From contig CBDFKV010000006.1 of the NCBI GenBank assembly GCA_965249035.1, positions 704,297 to 768,296 of the forward strand: a DNA stretch of 64,000 nucleotides. Reading direction: 5' to 3'. A model generated the notes under the pieces. The model did not search any database, was not told the DNA's origin, and saw only the letters and a program-made list of their open reading frames with translations. This stretch comes from CBDFKV01 sp965249035. Its GTDB lineage: Bacteria > Pseudomonadota > Gammaproteobacteria > Arenicellales > Poriferihabitantaceae. The position numbers were made by a program, and so were the translations under genes. Shown here one piece after another: positions 53,677 to 61,982 of the stretch; the first letter of the stretch is position 1, and the number at the start of each line of letters is the position of its first letter.

Positions 53677-55371
53677 ATGGAAGCTAAACAAACTTTGCCT
53701 GCAATGTATGATTCGCTACAAGAATTTAGCGCACACTCTGCAAACTATACACCGCTAAGCCCGATTTCTTTTTTGGCGCGCACGGCAGAAATCTATCCCG
53801 ACCACACCAGCTTGATTTACGAAGAACAACGCTTTAGCTGGTCACAAACCCATCACCGCTGCCAACAAATGGCCGCCGCGCTCAAGACTCTAGGGATCGA
53901 CACACATGATACGGTATCCGTTCTCGCCTTTAACACTCCGCACCTGTTTGAAGCACATTTTTTTGTACCGCTAGCCGGGGCGGTACTGAATACCATCAAC
54001 ACTCGTCTGGACGCAGCAACGATCACGTATATCCTCGATTTTGCTGAAGCAAAAGCATTGCTAGTTGACCGAGCACTACTACCCCAAGCGCTAGAAGGGT
54101 TGCGTGAGTTACGCGCTAGTGGGCGTGATATTCCGGTGATCTTGATTGATGATGCTTACGCCAACGAGCAAGCTGATATTCCCGATGACATCGATGTCGT
54201 ACTGTACGACGAGTTGCTGGCGGCCCAGCCACTCACAGAAGAAAACTATTGCTCTGCTCGCGTGGATGACGAGTTGCATCCGTTGGCGATTAATTTCACC
54301 TCCGGCACTTCCGGCAGGCCCAAAGGCGTGGTCTATCACCATCGTGGCTCATACCTGATGACGATGGGCACAATTGCTGGCTGGCCAGTGCCGCTGCACC
54401 CGGTTTATTTGTACACCGTGCCCATGTTTCACTGCAACGGCTGGGGCCACGCTTGGACCATGACGGCAATGGCTGCGACTATTGTGTGCGTACGCGCTAT
54501 TGAGCCTAAGCGCGTATTTGAGCAGATACAGACGCACAGAGTTACCCACTTCGGTGGTGCGCCGATTGTGCTTAATATGCTCGCCAACTCACCTGATTGT
54601 CCAAAAAAGATTGCTGAAGATCGACTCGTCCACTGCATGACCGCCGGTGCACCGCCACCCGCTACGGTGTTGGCGCGGATGGAAGGCATGGGCTTTGATG
54701 TTATGCATGTTTATGGCCTCACCGAAACCTATGGCCATATCCTCCAAGGAACCCCGCAACGAAGCTGGGCAGCATTGCCTCAAGATGAAGTGGCTGAACT
54801 GAAATCACGTCAGGGTGTACGCTTTCCTATGACTGAGTCAGTCGAAGTAATCAACCCCGAAACAAAAGAGCGGGTGCCGCACGATGGTCAATCTATGGGC
54901 GAAATCGTGGTCAGCGCCAATACCGTCATGAGCGGTTACCTCAAAGACACGGAAACCACCAAAACTGCCTTTGCAGACGGCTGGTTTTGGAGTGGCGATT
55001 TAGCAGTCATCCACCCCGACGGCTATATCCAAGTCAAAGACCGCGCTAAAGACATCATCATTTCCGGTGGCGAAAACATTTCCTCTGTCGAAATCGAAAA
55101 TGCCTTATATAAACACCCCGCGGTCGGTGATGCCGCCGTCGTCGCACTGGCTGACGAAAAATGGGGCGAGGTGCCGTGCGCGTTTGTTGAGCTAAAGCCT
55201 GAGTTTGAGGATGATTTAAACATTTCTGAGGAAGCCATCATCACCCATTGCACACACCATTTGGCTGGCTTTAAAAAGCCTAAAAAAGTGGTGTTTGGCC
55301 CATTGCCAAAAACCGCAACAGGCAAGATTCAAAAATACGTATTACGCCAGATTGGCAAGCATCAAACCTAA
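53677..55371 (+). CDS. Acyl-CoA synthetase (AMP-forming), DmdB-like candidate
   Basis: A 564-residue ligase of the ANL superfamily. The ATP loop is INFTSGTSGRPKGVVYHHRG (about 206-225), core motifs are YGLTETYG, WFWSGDLAVIHPDGYIQVKDRAKDIIISGGENISSVEIENAL and LPKTATGKIQKYVLRQ. PMFHCNGWGHAWTMTAMAA and THFGGAPIVLNMLANSP are those of the medium/short-chain group that includes DmdB, the methylmercaptopropionate-CoA ligase. At the end of the dmdA operon it is the likely activating enzyme for methylmercaptopropionate (inference), four bases behind the fadN-like gene. Confidence 0.88.
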   Translation: MEAKQTLPAMYDSLQEFSAHSANYTPLSPISFLARTAEIYPDHTSLIYEEQRFSWSQTHHRCQQMAAALKTLGIDTHDTVSVLAFNTPHLFEAHFFVPLAGAVLNTINTRLDAATITYILDFAEAKALLVDRALLPQALEGLRELRASGRDIPVILIDDAYANEQADIPDDIDVVLYDELLAAQPLTEENYCSARVDDELHPLAINFTSGTSGRPKGVVYHHRGSYLMTMGTIAGWPVPLHPVYLYTVPMFHCNGWGHAWTMTAMAATIVCVRAIEPKRVFEQIQTHRVTHFGGAPIVLNMLANSPDCPKKIAEDRLVHCMTAGAPPPATVLARMEGMGFDVMHVYGLTETYGHILQGTPQRSWAALPQDEVAELKSRQGVRFPMTESVEVINPETKERVPHDGQSMGEIVVSANTVMSGYLKDTETTKTAFADGWFWSGDLAVIHPDGYIQVKDRAKDIIISGGENISSVEIENALYKHPAVGDAAVVALADEKWGEVPCAFVELKPEFEDDLNISEEAIITHCTHHLAGFKKPKKVVFGPLPKTATGKIQKYVLRQIGKHQT

Positions 55372-55708
55372 ACGGGGGTAAGTCCAATCTCATCCTTGCC
55401 ATGGCTCTAATTCTGGGGGGAAGGTCAAACCACGTTTGGCGCAATATGGTGTTCTATCCCACCTGAGTTCTAGCAAGTACTCGTGACATGGGGCCTCATC
55501 AGGAAAACGTGTTTAAACGCTGGCAAAGTCTTCGGAAATGACCTCAAAAGAGCACCTTTCTTTCTTGACTAATCTGTGTAAGTATTTGTTTTTACTGGAA
55601 TTAGTATATCATGCCTGAGTAATGCGGATAGCCATGCAATTTACTCGTAATAGGTTTAACTTGGCGTGTTGACATTAAGCAGCTTATAAGTAACCCTATT
55701 GATTTCAT
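55372..55708. other. 337-bp gap between the DMSP operon and the aminotransferase genes
   Basis: No gene seen. It should hold the terminator of the DMSP operon and the promoter of the next block, but there is no clear hairpin with a T run. TTGACA at 55671 has only a poor -10 sequence at the right distance, so I do not call a promoter. Confidence 0.5.
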
Positions 55709-55960
55709 TTGGCATTTCGTCGATTGCTTGAACAACGGGTCATCAAAATATTTGCAGATTTGAAAAAACCGGTAACCAAAAATCAAGCAGCAGAATATCC
55801 GGTAATAATTAATGCCATTTTCGATGATCTTTGGCTTGAAGGTTGTCTGGCCAACGATTTATTTGAGGAAGATTCGCTAAAACGAAGCAGTATAGAAACA
55901 GTTGAAGCAATACTTGGTGTTACGCTCATACGATTTACAAGCCGGAGATTATATCAATGA
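55709..55960 (+). CDS. Small hypothetical protein overlapping the aminotransferase start
   Basis: An 83-residue frame I do not recognise. It begins at TTG without a clear ribosome-binding site and a stop codon lies three codons earlier, so it could be the tail of a lost gene. Its TGA overlaps the aminotransferase ATG (ATGA), typical of coupled genes, and the sequence (FADLKKPVTKNQAAEYPVIINAIFDDLWLEGCLANDLFEEDSLKRSSIETVEAILG) looks like a folded helical protein. Confidence 0.4.
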   Translation: MAFRRLLEQRVIKIFADLKKPVTKNQAAEYPVIINAIFDDLWLEGCLANDLFEEDSLKRSSIETVEAILGVTLIRFTSRRLYQ

Positions 55961-57132
55961 ATAACTATGCATCCGTCCTCAACCGGCTATCCGGGCTCGG
56001 GTCTGATATGTGGTCTGTACATATTAAGGGGCGTGAACTCGCATCCCGTGGAGAGGATGTGATTGAGCTGACAATCGGTGAACCCGATATTAGCCCGGAT
56101 AAAACGATGCTGGATCAATGCACAAAAGCGATTTATGCGGGCCGTACACGTTATTCGAATGGCCGCGGCGAGCCCGATCTAGTCAAAGCGCTGGTAGACA
56201 AGTATCAGTTGCGAAGCCAGAATAAATTGACTGCAGAGAACATACTTTGTTTTCCCGGCGCGCAATCTGCCCTCTTCGCCGTGATGACCGGCCTCGTCGA
56301 AGTGGGCGATCAAGTTCTGGTTTGCGATCCCTACTATGCGACCTACGCCGGCATCATTAAATCCACTGGCGCAGATATTATCTCTGTTCCGCTCCGTGCA
56401 AACCATCAATTTCGCTTACAGCCCAAAGATTTGGAAGCAGCGATTACGCCTGAATGTCGGGTACTGCTACTAAACTATCCGCACAACCCAACTGGCGCAG
56501 TATTAAGTAATTCAGAACTGCTGGAAATTGGCAAAATTTGCAGAAAACATAATCTCTGGATTGTCTCTGATGAGGTCTACGAAGAACTCATTTTTAACGA
56601 ACAGCATCATTCACCATTCGATCTTCCAGACCTAATTGACCGGACTGTCGTGGTCTCTTCAATTTCAAAATCTCATGCTGTACCCGGTTTTCGTAGCGGT
56701 TGGGCCGTTGGCCCTGCTGGTTTTTTCAACATGCTTTTACCCTTATCCGAATCCATGTTATTTGGGGGGCAGCCCTTTATTGCAGACATGACGGCTTATG
56801 CGTTGACGCACAAGCAGGATACCTCGAATAGAATGAAAAAAGCTTACAAACGCCGAGCGAAATTAGTGTGTGAAGCACTTTCGGCCGATAAGGTAATTTT
56901 TCCGCATATGCCTGAAGCCGGCATGTTTGTATTTGTGGATATTCGAAATACTGGTATGAATGGCAACAATTTTTCCTTACAGTTATTAGAACGCGAAAAA
57001 GTATCCACCATGCCGGGCAGTTCATTCGGCGATCAAGCAACCGGCTTTATCAGGCTCAGCCTGTCGGTTCCGGATGATTTATTGGCCGAAGCCTGTAAAA
57101 GAATACGTGCTTTTGTGCAGCATCTTGATTGA
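55957..57132 (+). CDS. Class I/II aminotransferase, AruH-like
   Basis: A 391-residue PLP enzyme of fold type I. Motifs: SRGEDVIELTIGEPDISPD, RYSNGRGEPDLVKAL, FPGAQSALFAVMTGLVEVGDQVLVCDPYYATY, NYPHNPTGAVLS, VSDEVYEELIF and the PLP lysine SISKSHAVPGFRSGW at about residue 238. The length and the SKSHA-x-x-G-[WF]-R-x-GW block resemble AruH, arginine:pyruvate transaminase. The next gene encodes an AruI-like ketoarginine decarboxylase, so an arginine transaminase pathway (arginine to 2-ketoarginine) is suggested. Other amino donors cannot be excluded. Confidence 0.8.
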   Translation: MNNYASVLNRLSGLGSDMWSVHIKGRELASRGEDVIELTIGEPDISPDKTMLDQCTKAIYAGRTRYSNGRGEPDLVKALVDKYQLRSQNKLTAENILCFPGAQSALFAVMTGLVEVGDQVLVCDPYYATYAGIIKSTGADIISVPLRANHQFRLQPKDLEAAITPECRVLLLNYPHNPTGAVLSNSELLEIGKICRKHNLWIVSDEVYEELIFNEQHHSPFDLPDLIDRTVVVSSISKSHAVPGFRSGWAVGPAGFFNMLLPLSESMLFGGQPFIADMTAYALTHKQDTSNRMKKAYKRRAKLVCEALSADKVIFPHMPEAGMFVFVDIRNTGMNGNNFSLQLLEREKVSTMPGSSFGDQATGFIRLSLSVPDDLLAEACKRIRAFVQHLD

Positions 57133-57209
57133 TAACATTAGGACTTAAATAATCGTCTTCGTTGCAAGTAAAGGCATTTGATGTTTATCAAAATTTATAA
57201 CCCGGATAT

Positions 57210-58844
57210 GTGCCGATGAAAATGGTAGGTGAAGCACTCATTCAAACACTTAAAGCCAACGGGGTAGAACTCGTTTTTGGCATTCCGGGCGTGCACACTT
57301 GCGAGCTCTATCGTGGCTTGGCAGGCTCCGGGATTCGACATATTACACCGCGACACGAACAGGCTGCAGGCTTCATGGCTGACGGATATGCCCGGGTTTC
57401 AGGGAAACCTGGCGTGTGCCTGGTAATCAGCGGTCCCGGGCTAACAAACACCATCACAGCGATGGCTCAAGCTCAGGCAGACTCCAGCCCTATGCTTGTG
57501 ATTTCAGGCGTCAATGCACGCGCTAACCTTAATCATGGTCGTGGGTTGTTGCACGAATTGCCAGATCAAAGCGCGCTGATCAAAAGCCTGGTGAAACACA
57601 CTCACACAATACTGGATGCAGATGATATCGTTTCGGTGGTGAATTACGCCTTTTCCTTATTGCAATCTTCCCGGCCAGGTGTCGTTCATATCGAAGTGCC
57701 CATCGATTTAATGTCTGCCATCACACAAGTCCCGATAACAGATTGCGGCCGACGCGCTCAAGTCCGTTCTGATGCAACAACGATCCGCGCCGCTGTTGAT
57801 CGTTTCCTTGCAGCAAAAAAGCCGGTATTGCTTGCCGGAGGCGGGGCTAAATTAGCCGCCAAAGGTATTCAAACATTAGCTGAATATCTTGATTCACCAG
57901 TCATCACAACCACAAACGCACGCGGCATTCTTGGCGGCCACCGACTTTGTGTGCCAGCCTGCCCCAGCCTGCAAGCCGTACGAACGTTATTAGCAGATGC
58001 GGATTGCGTATTGGCGATTGGGACGGAAATGGGCGCTACTGATTATGATATCTATGACGAAGGCCATACTTTTGAATTCAATTCTTTTATTCGGGTCGAT
58101 ATCGATGCTCAACAACTGTCCCGAGGGCAGATTCCAGCTATTCGGATTCTATCGAGTGCCGAAAATGCCGTTAGCGATATTCTAGACTTGTTACCAACAA
58201 AACAAATGAACGCAGACAATGATGGCGAATCCCGGGCAACACACGCCAAACAGCAGGCATGGGATGAGATCGGTCACCTGATGCAAAGAAATGTTACTAT
58301 TCTAAATGTCATTCGAGAATGTTTACCAAATTGCATTATGGTCGGCGATTCAACACAGCTTATCTACGCTGGCAACCTATATAGTGAAATCGAATATGTG
58401 AGTGGCTGGTTCAATTCTGCAACTGGGTTTGGCACGCTGGGGTTTGGGCCGCCCGCTGCGATTGGTGCAAAACTCGCCAAACCGGATATGCCAGTCGTCT
58501 GTATCGTTGGCGATGGTGGAATTCAATTTACCCTGGCCGAGTTAGGTACGGCAGTAGACGAAAATGCGCCCGTGATATTCCTTGTGTGGAATAACCAAGG
58601 TTATGGAGAAATAGAAAAATATATGCTCGAAAGCGATATAACCCCGGTGGGTGTAAAGGTTAGTCCACCAGATTTCGAGACCTTATGCGTCGCTTTTAAA
58701 TTAGCTTACGACTTTATTGAAAATGCAACGATGCTTAGACTGGCTCTAGAAAAGGCCAACAAGCAGCGTTGCCCCACTTTAATCGAGATAGATGAAAATA
58801 GATTCGACTACGCGTCGTTAGCCGTTGGAACCAAGCCTCAATAA
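57210..58844 (+). CDS. Thiamine diphosphate-dependent decarboxylase, AruI-like
   Basis: A 544-residue enzyme of the acetolactate synthase/decarboxylase family. The N-terminus NGVELVFGIPGVHTCELYRGLAGSGIRHITPRHEQAAGFMADGYARVSGKPGV includes the catalytic Glu (RHEQAAG); LHELPDQSALI follows, and the C-terminus has the ThDP motif GDGGIQFTLAELGTAVDENAPVIFLVWNN. The IPGVHT-x-ELYRGL and LHELPDQ blocks are those of 5-guanidino-2-oxopentanoate decarboxylases (AruI). It would turn 2-ketoarginine into guanidinobutyraldehyde, the second step after the adjacent aminotransferase. Other 2-oxo acids are possible. Confidence 0.82.
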   Translation: MPMKMVGEALIQTLKANGVELVFGIPGVHTCELYRGLAGSGIRHITPRHEQAAGFMADGYARVSGKPGVCLVISGPGLTNTITAMAQAQADSSPMLVISGVNARANLNHGRGLLHELPDQSALIKSLVKHTHTILDADDIVSVVNYAFSLLQSSRPGVVHIEVPIDLMSAITQVPITDCGRRAQVRSDATTIRAAVDRFLAAKKPVLLAGGGAKLAAKGIQTLAEYLDSPVITTTNARGILGGHRLCVPACPSLQAVRTLLADADCVLAIGTEMGATDYDIYDEGHTFEFNSFIRVDIDAQQLSRGQIPAIRILSSAENAVSDILDLLPTKQMNADNDGESRATHAKQQAWDEIGHLMQRNVTILNVIRECLPNCIMVGDSTQLIYAGNLYSEIEYVSGWFNSATGFGTLGFGPPAAIGAKLAKPDMPVVCIVGDGGIQFTLAELGTAVDENAPVIFLVWNNQGYGEIEKYMLESDITPVGVKVSPPDFETLCVAFKLAYDFIENATMLRLALEKANKQRCPTLIEIDENRFDYASLAVGTKPQ

Positions 58845-58850
58845 CAAAAC

Positions 58851-58872
58851 CCGGTCTGCTAACGCAGACCGG
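58851..58872. terminator. Hairpin between the convergent decarboxylase and solute-binding protein genes
   Basis: A perfect 9-bp stem CCGGTCTGC/GCAGACCGG with a TAAC loop. On the minus strand GTTTTG follows, a partial T run, so it may end the solute-binding protein gene; on the plus strand no T run follows. Confidence 0.6.
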
Positions 58873-58884
58873 CTCGTTAATTAA

Positions 58885-58920
58885 TAGCCGTTTAAGTAGC
58901 CGTTTAAGTAGCCGTTTAAG
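58885..58920. repeat. Three perfect tandem copies of TAGCCGTTTAAG
   Basis: Units at 58885-58896, 58897-58908 and 58909-58920, ending at the stop of the solute-binding protein gene. On the minus strand each 12-bp unit has an in-frame TAA, so the protein always ends at the same point whatever the copy number. A slippage product beside the hairpin above. Confidence 0.85.
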
Positions 58921-60223
58921 TAAACCACCAGCGTTCCATCCAGCGATCACCATCGGTTTCACTATTTGAGGCAAAATCACCGTGGCCTATGGTATCAGTA
59001 GTGGCGAATACGTAGGATGCAAACATAGGAATCAAAGCTCCACCATCTTCATTCAGGATTGCCTGCATTTCGTAATACATCGCGCGACGCTTGTCTTCGT
59101 CAAGCTCCGCACGAGCGGCGAGTAGCAGCTCATCAAAACGCGCATTGGACCAAAACGTGTCATTCCAAGCAACCCCTGTTTGATACGCCATCGCGAACAT
59201 TTGATCCTCGATCACACGTCCACTCCAATAAACAGCTGAGAATGGCTTTTTCATCCATACATCTGACCAGTAGCCATCGTTCGGCTCGCGCACCACCTTA
59301 ATATCGATCCCCGCCTTTTTAGCAGAGTTCTGATATAAAATGGCGGCATCCACCGCGCCACCATATGCGGCATCGGACGCAGACAAATCAACCGTCAATG
59401 AATCAAGGCCCGCTTCTTTGAGGTGCCATTTTGCTTTGTCCGGGTCATACTTACGCTGTTCTAAGTCTTTATTGAAAAAACGCTGACCTGGGCCAATCGG
59501 ATGGTCGTTGCCGACGGAACCATAACCAAACAGAACTTTTTCGACCAATGCTTCGCGATCAATGCCATATTTGAGTGCCAAACGAACATTGTTATCTTTA
59601 AATGGGTCCTGGTTGGTGGACATCGCAAACGGATAATGCTGGTTGCCAGCCACAACATTCAGATCTATACCAGGTTTACGCCCGAGCAATGCTGCTGTCT
59701 TGAGATCAACTTTATCTATCGCATCCAGATCACCTGCAACCATTGCACTGGTGCGTGCATTTGGATCAACGATAGAGCGTAATTCAATAGCGTCAAAATA
59801 ACCGCGATTGTCGTCCCAATGGTTAGGATTGCGACTAAGATTCAGAACGACGCCTGGATCGAAACTCTCCATTTTATAGACACCACAACCATCGCCCGTC
59901 CATTCTACTTTACCATCTTTCGCAGGGCCCATACCCAAATGATAGTCTGCCAGTATAAATGGAAAATCCGCACTACCGGCTTTAAGTTCGAACACGACAG
60001 CATTTTTACCTTCTGCCCGGATATCTACGATATCTGAAACGAGAGGTGCTGCTGCAGAAGTAGACTTCTCTCCACGGTGATGATTTATCGAAGCGATAAC
60101 ATCATCAGCCGTTAGTGGTTTGCCGCTGTGAAAAGTGACACCTGGACGCAATTTAAACGTCCACACTGAGGCTTCATCGTTTGCGCTCCAGCTTTCAGCA
60201 ACACCCGGTGTCAATTCGCCAGT
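58916..60223 (-). CDS. Family 5 extracellular solute-binding protein (peptide/opine type), N-terminus missing
   Basis: ABC transporter binding protein of the DppA/OppA family; about 435 residues remain. The first ones, ELTPGVAESWSANDEASVWTFKLRPGVTFHSGKPLTADDVIASINHH, correspond to residues 60-100 of a normal 500-residue protein, so the signal peptide and first strands are lost. The rest is typical: GDLDAIDKVD, VRLALKYGIDREALVEKVLFGYGSVGNDHPIG, and LDEDKRRAMYYEMQAILNEDGGALIPMF. The break coincides with the contig junction near 60,220, not with a mobile element. Placed next to the AruH/AruI pair, it may bring in the amino acid or peptide they use (inference). Confidence 0.88.
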   Translation of the reverse strand, partial: TGELTPGVAESWSANDEASVWTFKLRPGVTFHSGKPLTADDVIASINHHRGEKSTSAAAPLVSDIVDIRAEGKNAVVFELKAGSADFPFILADYHLGMGPAKDGKVEWTGDGCGVYKMESFDPGVVLNLSRNPNHWDDNRGYFDAIELRSIVDPNARTSAMVAGDLDAIDKVDLKTAALLGRKPGIDLNVVAGNQHYPFAMSTNQDPFKDNNVRLALKYGIDREALVEKVLFGYGSVGNDHPIGPGQRFFNKDLEQRKYDPDKAKWHLKEAGLDSLTVDLSASDAAYGGAVDAAILYQNSAKKAGIDIKVVREPNDGYWSDVWMKKPFSAVYWSGRVIEDQMFAMAYQTGVAWNDTFWSNARFDELLLAARAELDEDKRRAMYYEMQAILNEDGGALIPMFASYVFATTDTIGHGDFASNSETDGDRWMERWWFT

Positions 60224-60232
60224 GGCAGAGAT
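60216..60232. other. Probable chimeric junction
   Basis: Two genes on opposite strands are each cut of their N-termini here: the solute-binding protein (minus) and the GTPase (plus). Both reading frames run together across GCCAGTGGCAGAG and end soon after in foreign sense. No terminal inverted repeats, integrase, transposase or tRNA lies at the point. The left side belongs to the gammaproteobacterial stretch and the right side to Chloroflexota-like genes. Confidence 0.75.
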
Positions 60233-61061
60233 TTACGCCCAGCTTTCAGACCTGGAAAAGCACAAGTGCACGATTGAAGAAATGGAAGAATATGAGCCCC
60301 ACATCGTGCGCGGTAACGTCATCTATGCCGGCGTTGATTACGAGGCCATAGTTCGGGCGGCAGAGAACGATCCGGATGGTTGTGATGTAATTGTATGGGA
60401 TGGTGGAAACAACGATTTCCCGTTCTACGTGTCTGACCTGCACGTGACCGTAACGGATCCTCACCGGCCAGGGCATGAATTGACATATTACCCTGGAGAG
60501 GTCACGCTAAGGATGGCTGATGTGGTGGTGATAAACAAAGTGGACAGCGCGGACTACAGCGGTATCGAGACACTCAGAAAGAATATCGCCCTCTTGAACC
60601 CCGATGCTGTTGTGGTTGATGCTGCATCGACGCTGGATATGGATGATCCATCGGTGGTCAAAGGCAAGCACGTCCTGGTCGTTGAGGATGGACCGACGCT
60701 GACGCACGGAGAGATGAAGATTGGGGCTGGTGTCGTTGCGGCGCAGAAGTATGGCGCAGCAAGCTTGGTAGATCCGAGACCGTATGTTGTCGGAAGGTTA
60801 GCCGAAACCTTCGAACTCTATCCCGACATCGGCGTGGTACTGCCGGCCATGGGCTACGGCGAGCAGCAGTTGAAGGATCTTGAAACCACAATCAACCAGA
60901 CTGACTGCGAAGGTGTTGTTATTGGCACACCGATTGACCTGAGCCGTATTATCAATATTGAAAAACCAGCCACGCGCGTTCATTACAATTTGCAGGAGAT
61001 TGGTCATCCAAATCTGGAGGATGTCTTAGATGAGTTCGTAAGCAAGCACAATCTTGCATAA
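60219..61061 (+). CDS. 2,3-diphosphoglycerate synthetase-like GTPase, N-terminus missing
   Basis: About 280 residues. The N-terminal P-loop part is absent; the first true residues are PVAEIYAQLSDLEKHKCTIEEMEEYEPHIVRGNVIYAGVDYEAIVRAAENDPDGCDVIVWDGGNNDFPFYVSDLHV, then VVINKVDSADYSGIETLRKNI and VVEDGPTLTHGEMKIGAGVVAAQKYGAASLVDPRPYVVG. These fit the cyclic 2,3-diphosphoglycerate synthetase-like GTPase family, known from archaea and from bacteria such as Chloroflexota; the substrate in bacteria is not established. A frame can be read from 60135, but bases before 60219 are antisense to the solute-binding protein gene and not part of this one. It has a good hairpin terminator. Confidence 0.8.
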   Translation, partial: PVAEIYAQLSDLEKHKCTIEEMEEYEPHIVRGNVIYAGVDYEAIVRAAENDPDGCDVIVWDGGNNDFPFYVSDLHVTVTDPHRPGHELTYYPGEVTLRMADVVVINKVDSADYSGIETLRKNIALLNPDAVVVDAASTLDMDDPSVVKGKHVLVVEDGPTLTHGEMKIGAGVVAAQKYGAASLVDPRPYVVGRLAETFELYPDIGVVLPAMGYGEQQLKDLETTINQTDCEGVVIGTPIDLSRIINIEKPATRVHYNLQEIGHPNLEDVLDEFVSKHNLA

Positions 61062-61077
61062 ACCCGGTTTCTGATAG

Positions 61078-61127
61078 CGAGGGAAGGAACTTGAGAGAAT
61101 TTCTTCTTGATCCTTCCCTCGTTTCGT
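61078..61127 (+). terminator. Hairpin terminator after the GTPase gene
   Basis: A perfect 11-bp stem CGAGGGAAGGA/TCCTTCCCTCG with a 22-base loop, followed by TTTCGTGTT. It lies 17 bases behind the stop. Confidence 0.7.
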
Positions 61128-61214
61128 GTTAATTCTCAGTATTGCACATACATGCCGTTCTTGACCGCCCCATATAACGACTACGTCATTCATCTCGGTC
61201 GCGCTAACTTGCGT

Positions 61215-61697
61215 TTATTCTGTTTCAGATTCCGGGCTTGGTGGTGGAGGAAGTTTAGCAAGCGATTCCGGGGGGATAGTAACGGTGTAGGACAAGAATT
61301 TCCCGTCTTTAATAATGCCTTCTCCTGTGGTTTCCAAAGAATCTATACCTAAGTTCCGCCACTCATCTATCCCGAAATTCGAAGTCCAGCTGACCACCTC
61401 TCCAGCGACCTGGAATTCGATGAATTCGTTGAAACCATTCTGGGCTGCGTTGCCTTCGTACCATCCCCGGATTTGATCTTTACCAGTGAAGACGCCGCTC
61501 ATTCCAGGCGGGGGTGGAATTATTGTAATCGTAGCGTTGTCATCCAGGTACTCGAGGGCAGCATCGACATCCCCGTTGTTTAAGTCATCATTCCAGGATT
61601 TGACTGCCGATTCGGGATCAGGCGTTGGGTAGCATGCAGCCAGGGAGAATAGCAATACCCACAACAGAAAGAAAAATGTGATATTTTGTGTACTCAT
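61215..61697 (-). CDS. Lipoprotein with SnoaL/NTF2-like domain
   Basis: A 160-residue protein with a lipoprotein signal (FFFLLWVLLFSLAAC, Cys22). The mature part, SAVKSWNDDLNNGDVDAALEYLDDNATITIIPPPPGMSGVFTGKDQIRGWYEGNAAQNGF, then EFQVAGEVVSWTSNFGIDEWRNLGIDSLETTGEGIIKDGKFLSYTVTIPPESL, has the helix-then-barrel pattern of SnoaL-like polyketide-cyclase or ketosteroid-isomerase folds. The tail is Pro/Glu-rich. The function is unknown. It stands on the right-hand side of the junction. Confidence 0.75.
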   Translation of the reverse strand: MSTQNITFFFLLWVLLFSLAACYPTPDPESAVKSWNDDLNNGDVDAALEYLDDNATITIIPPPPGMSGVFTGKDQIRGWYEGNAAQNGFNEFIEFQVAGEVVSWTSNFGIDEWRNLGIDSLETTGEGIIKDGKFLSYTVTIPPESLAKLPPPPSPESETE

Positions 61698-61982
61698 TTT
61701 TAACTCCTCGATACTACAAATTCTATCTAAACTATGTTTAGGTAAACAGTCTTCTTTATTCTATACCATCACCTCCAGATATTTAGCTTCGTTAAATTGG
61801 TTGCGAAAGAGTTGAAGATTTTAGGTCATTTGATATACTCTATATACAGGATCGTCGTCGATAAAACGTCGAGGATTGAAAGAGTAAATTGGGATTTGAT
61901 GTTTGGCAGACTGATCTCCTATTAACCAGACATCCCCAATCAGTCTTAGCAGTACCTGAGAAATGTAGGATGGGATTGTGAT

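Noticed and set aside
58885..58920. Three 12-bp repeats as a variable C-terminus of the solute-binding protein
   Set aside because: Each unit has a TAA in the gene's frame, so the protein ends at the first unit regardless of copy number.
60135..60218. The first 28 codons of the frame that leads into the GTPase
   Set aside because: They are antisense to the solute-binding protein gene and belong to the other side of the junction.
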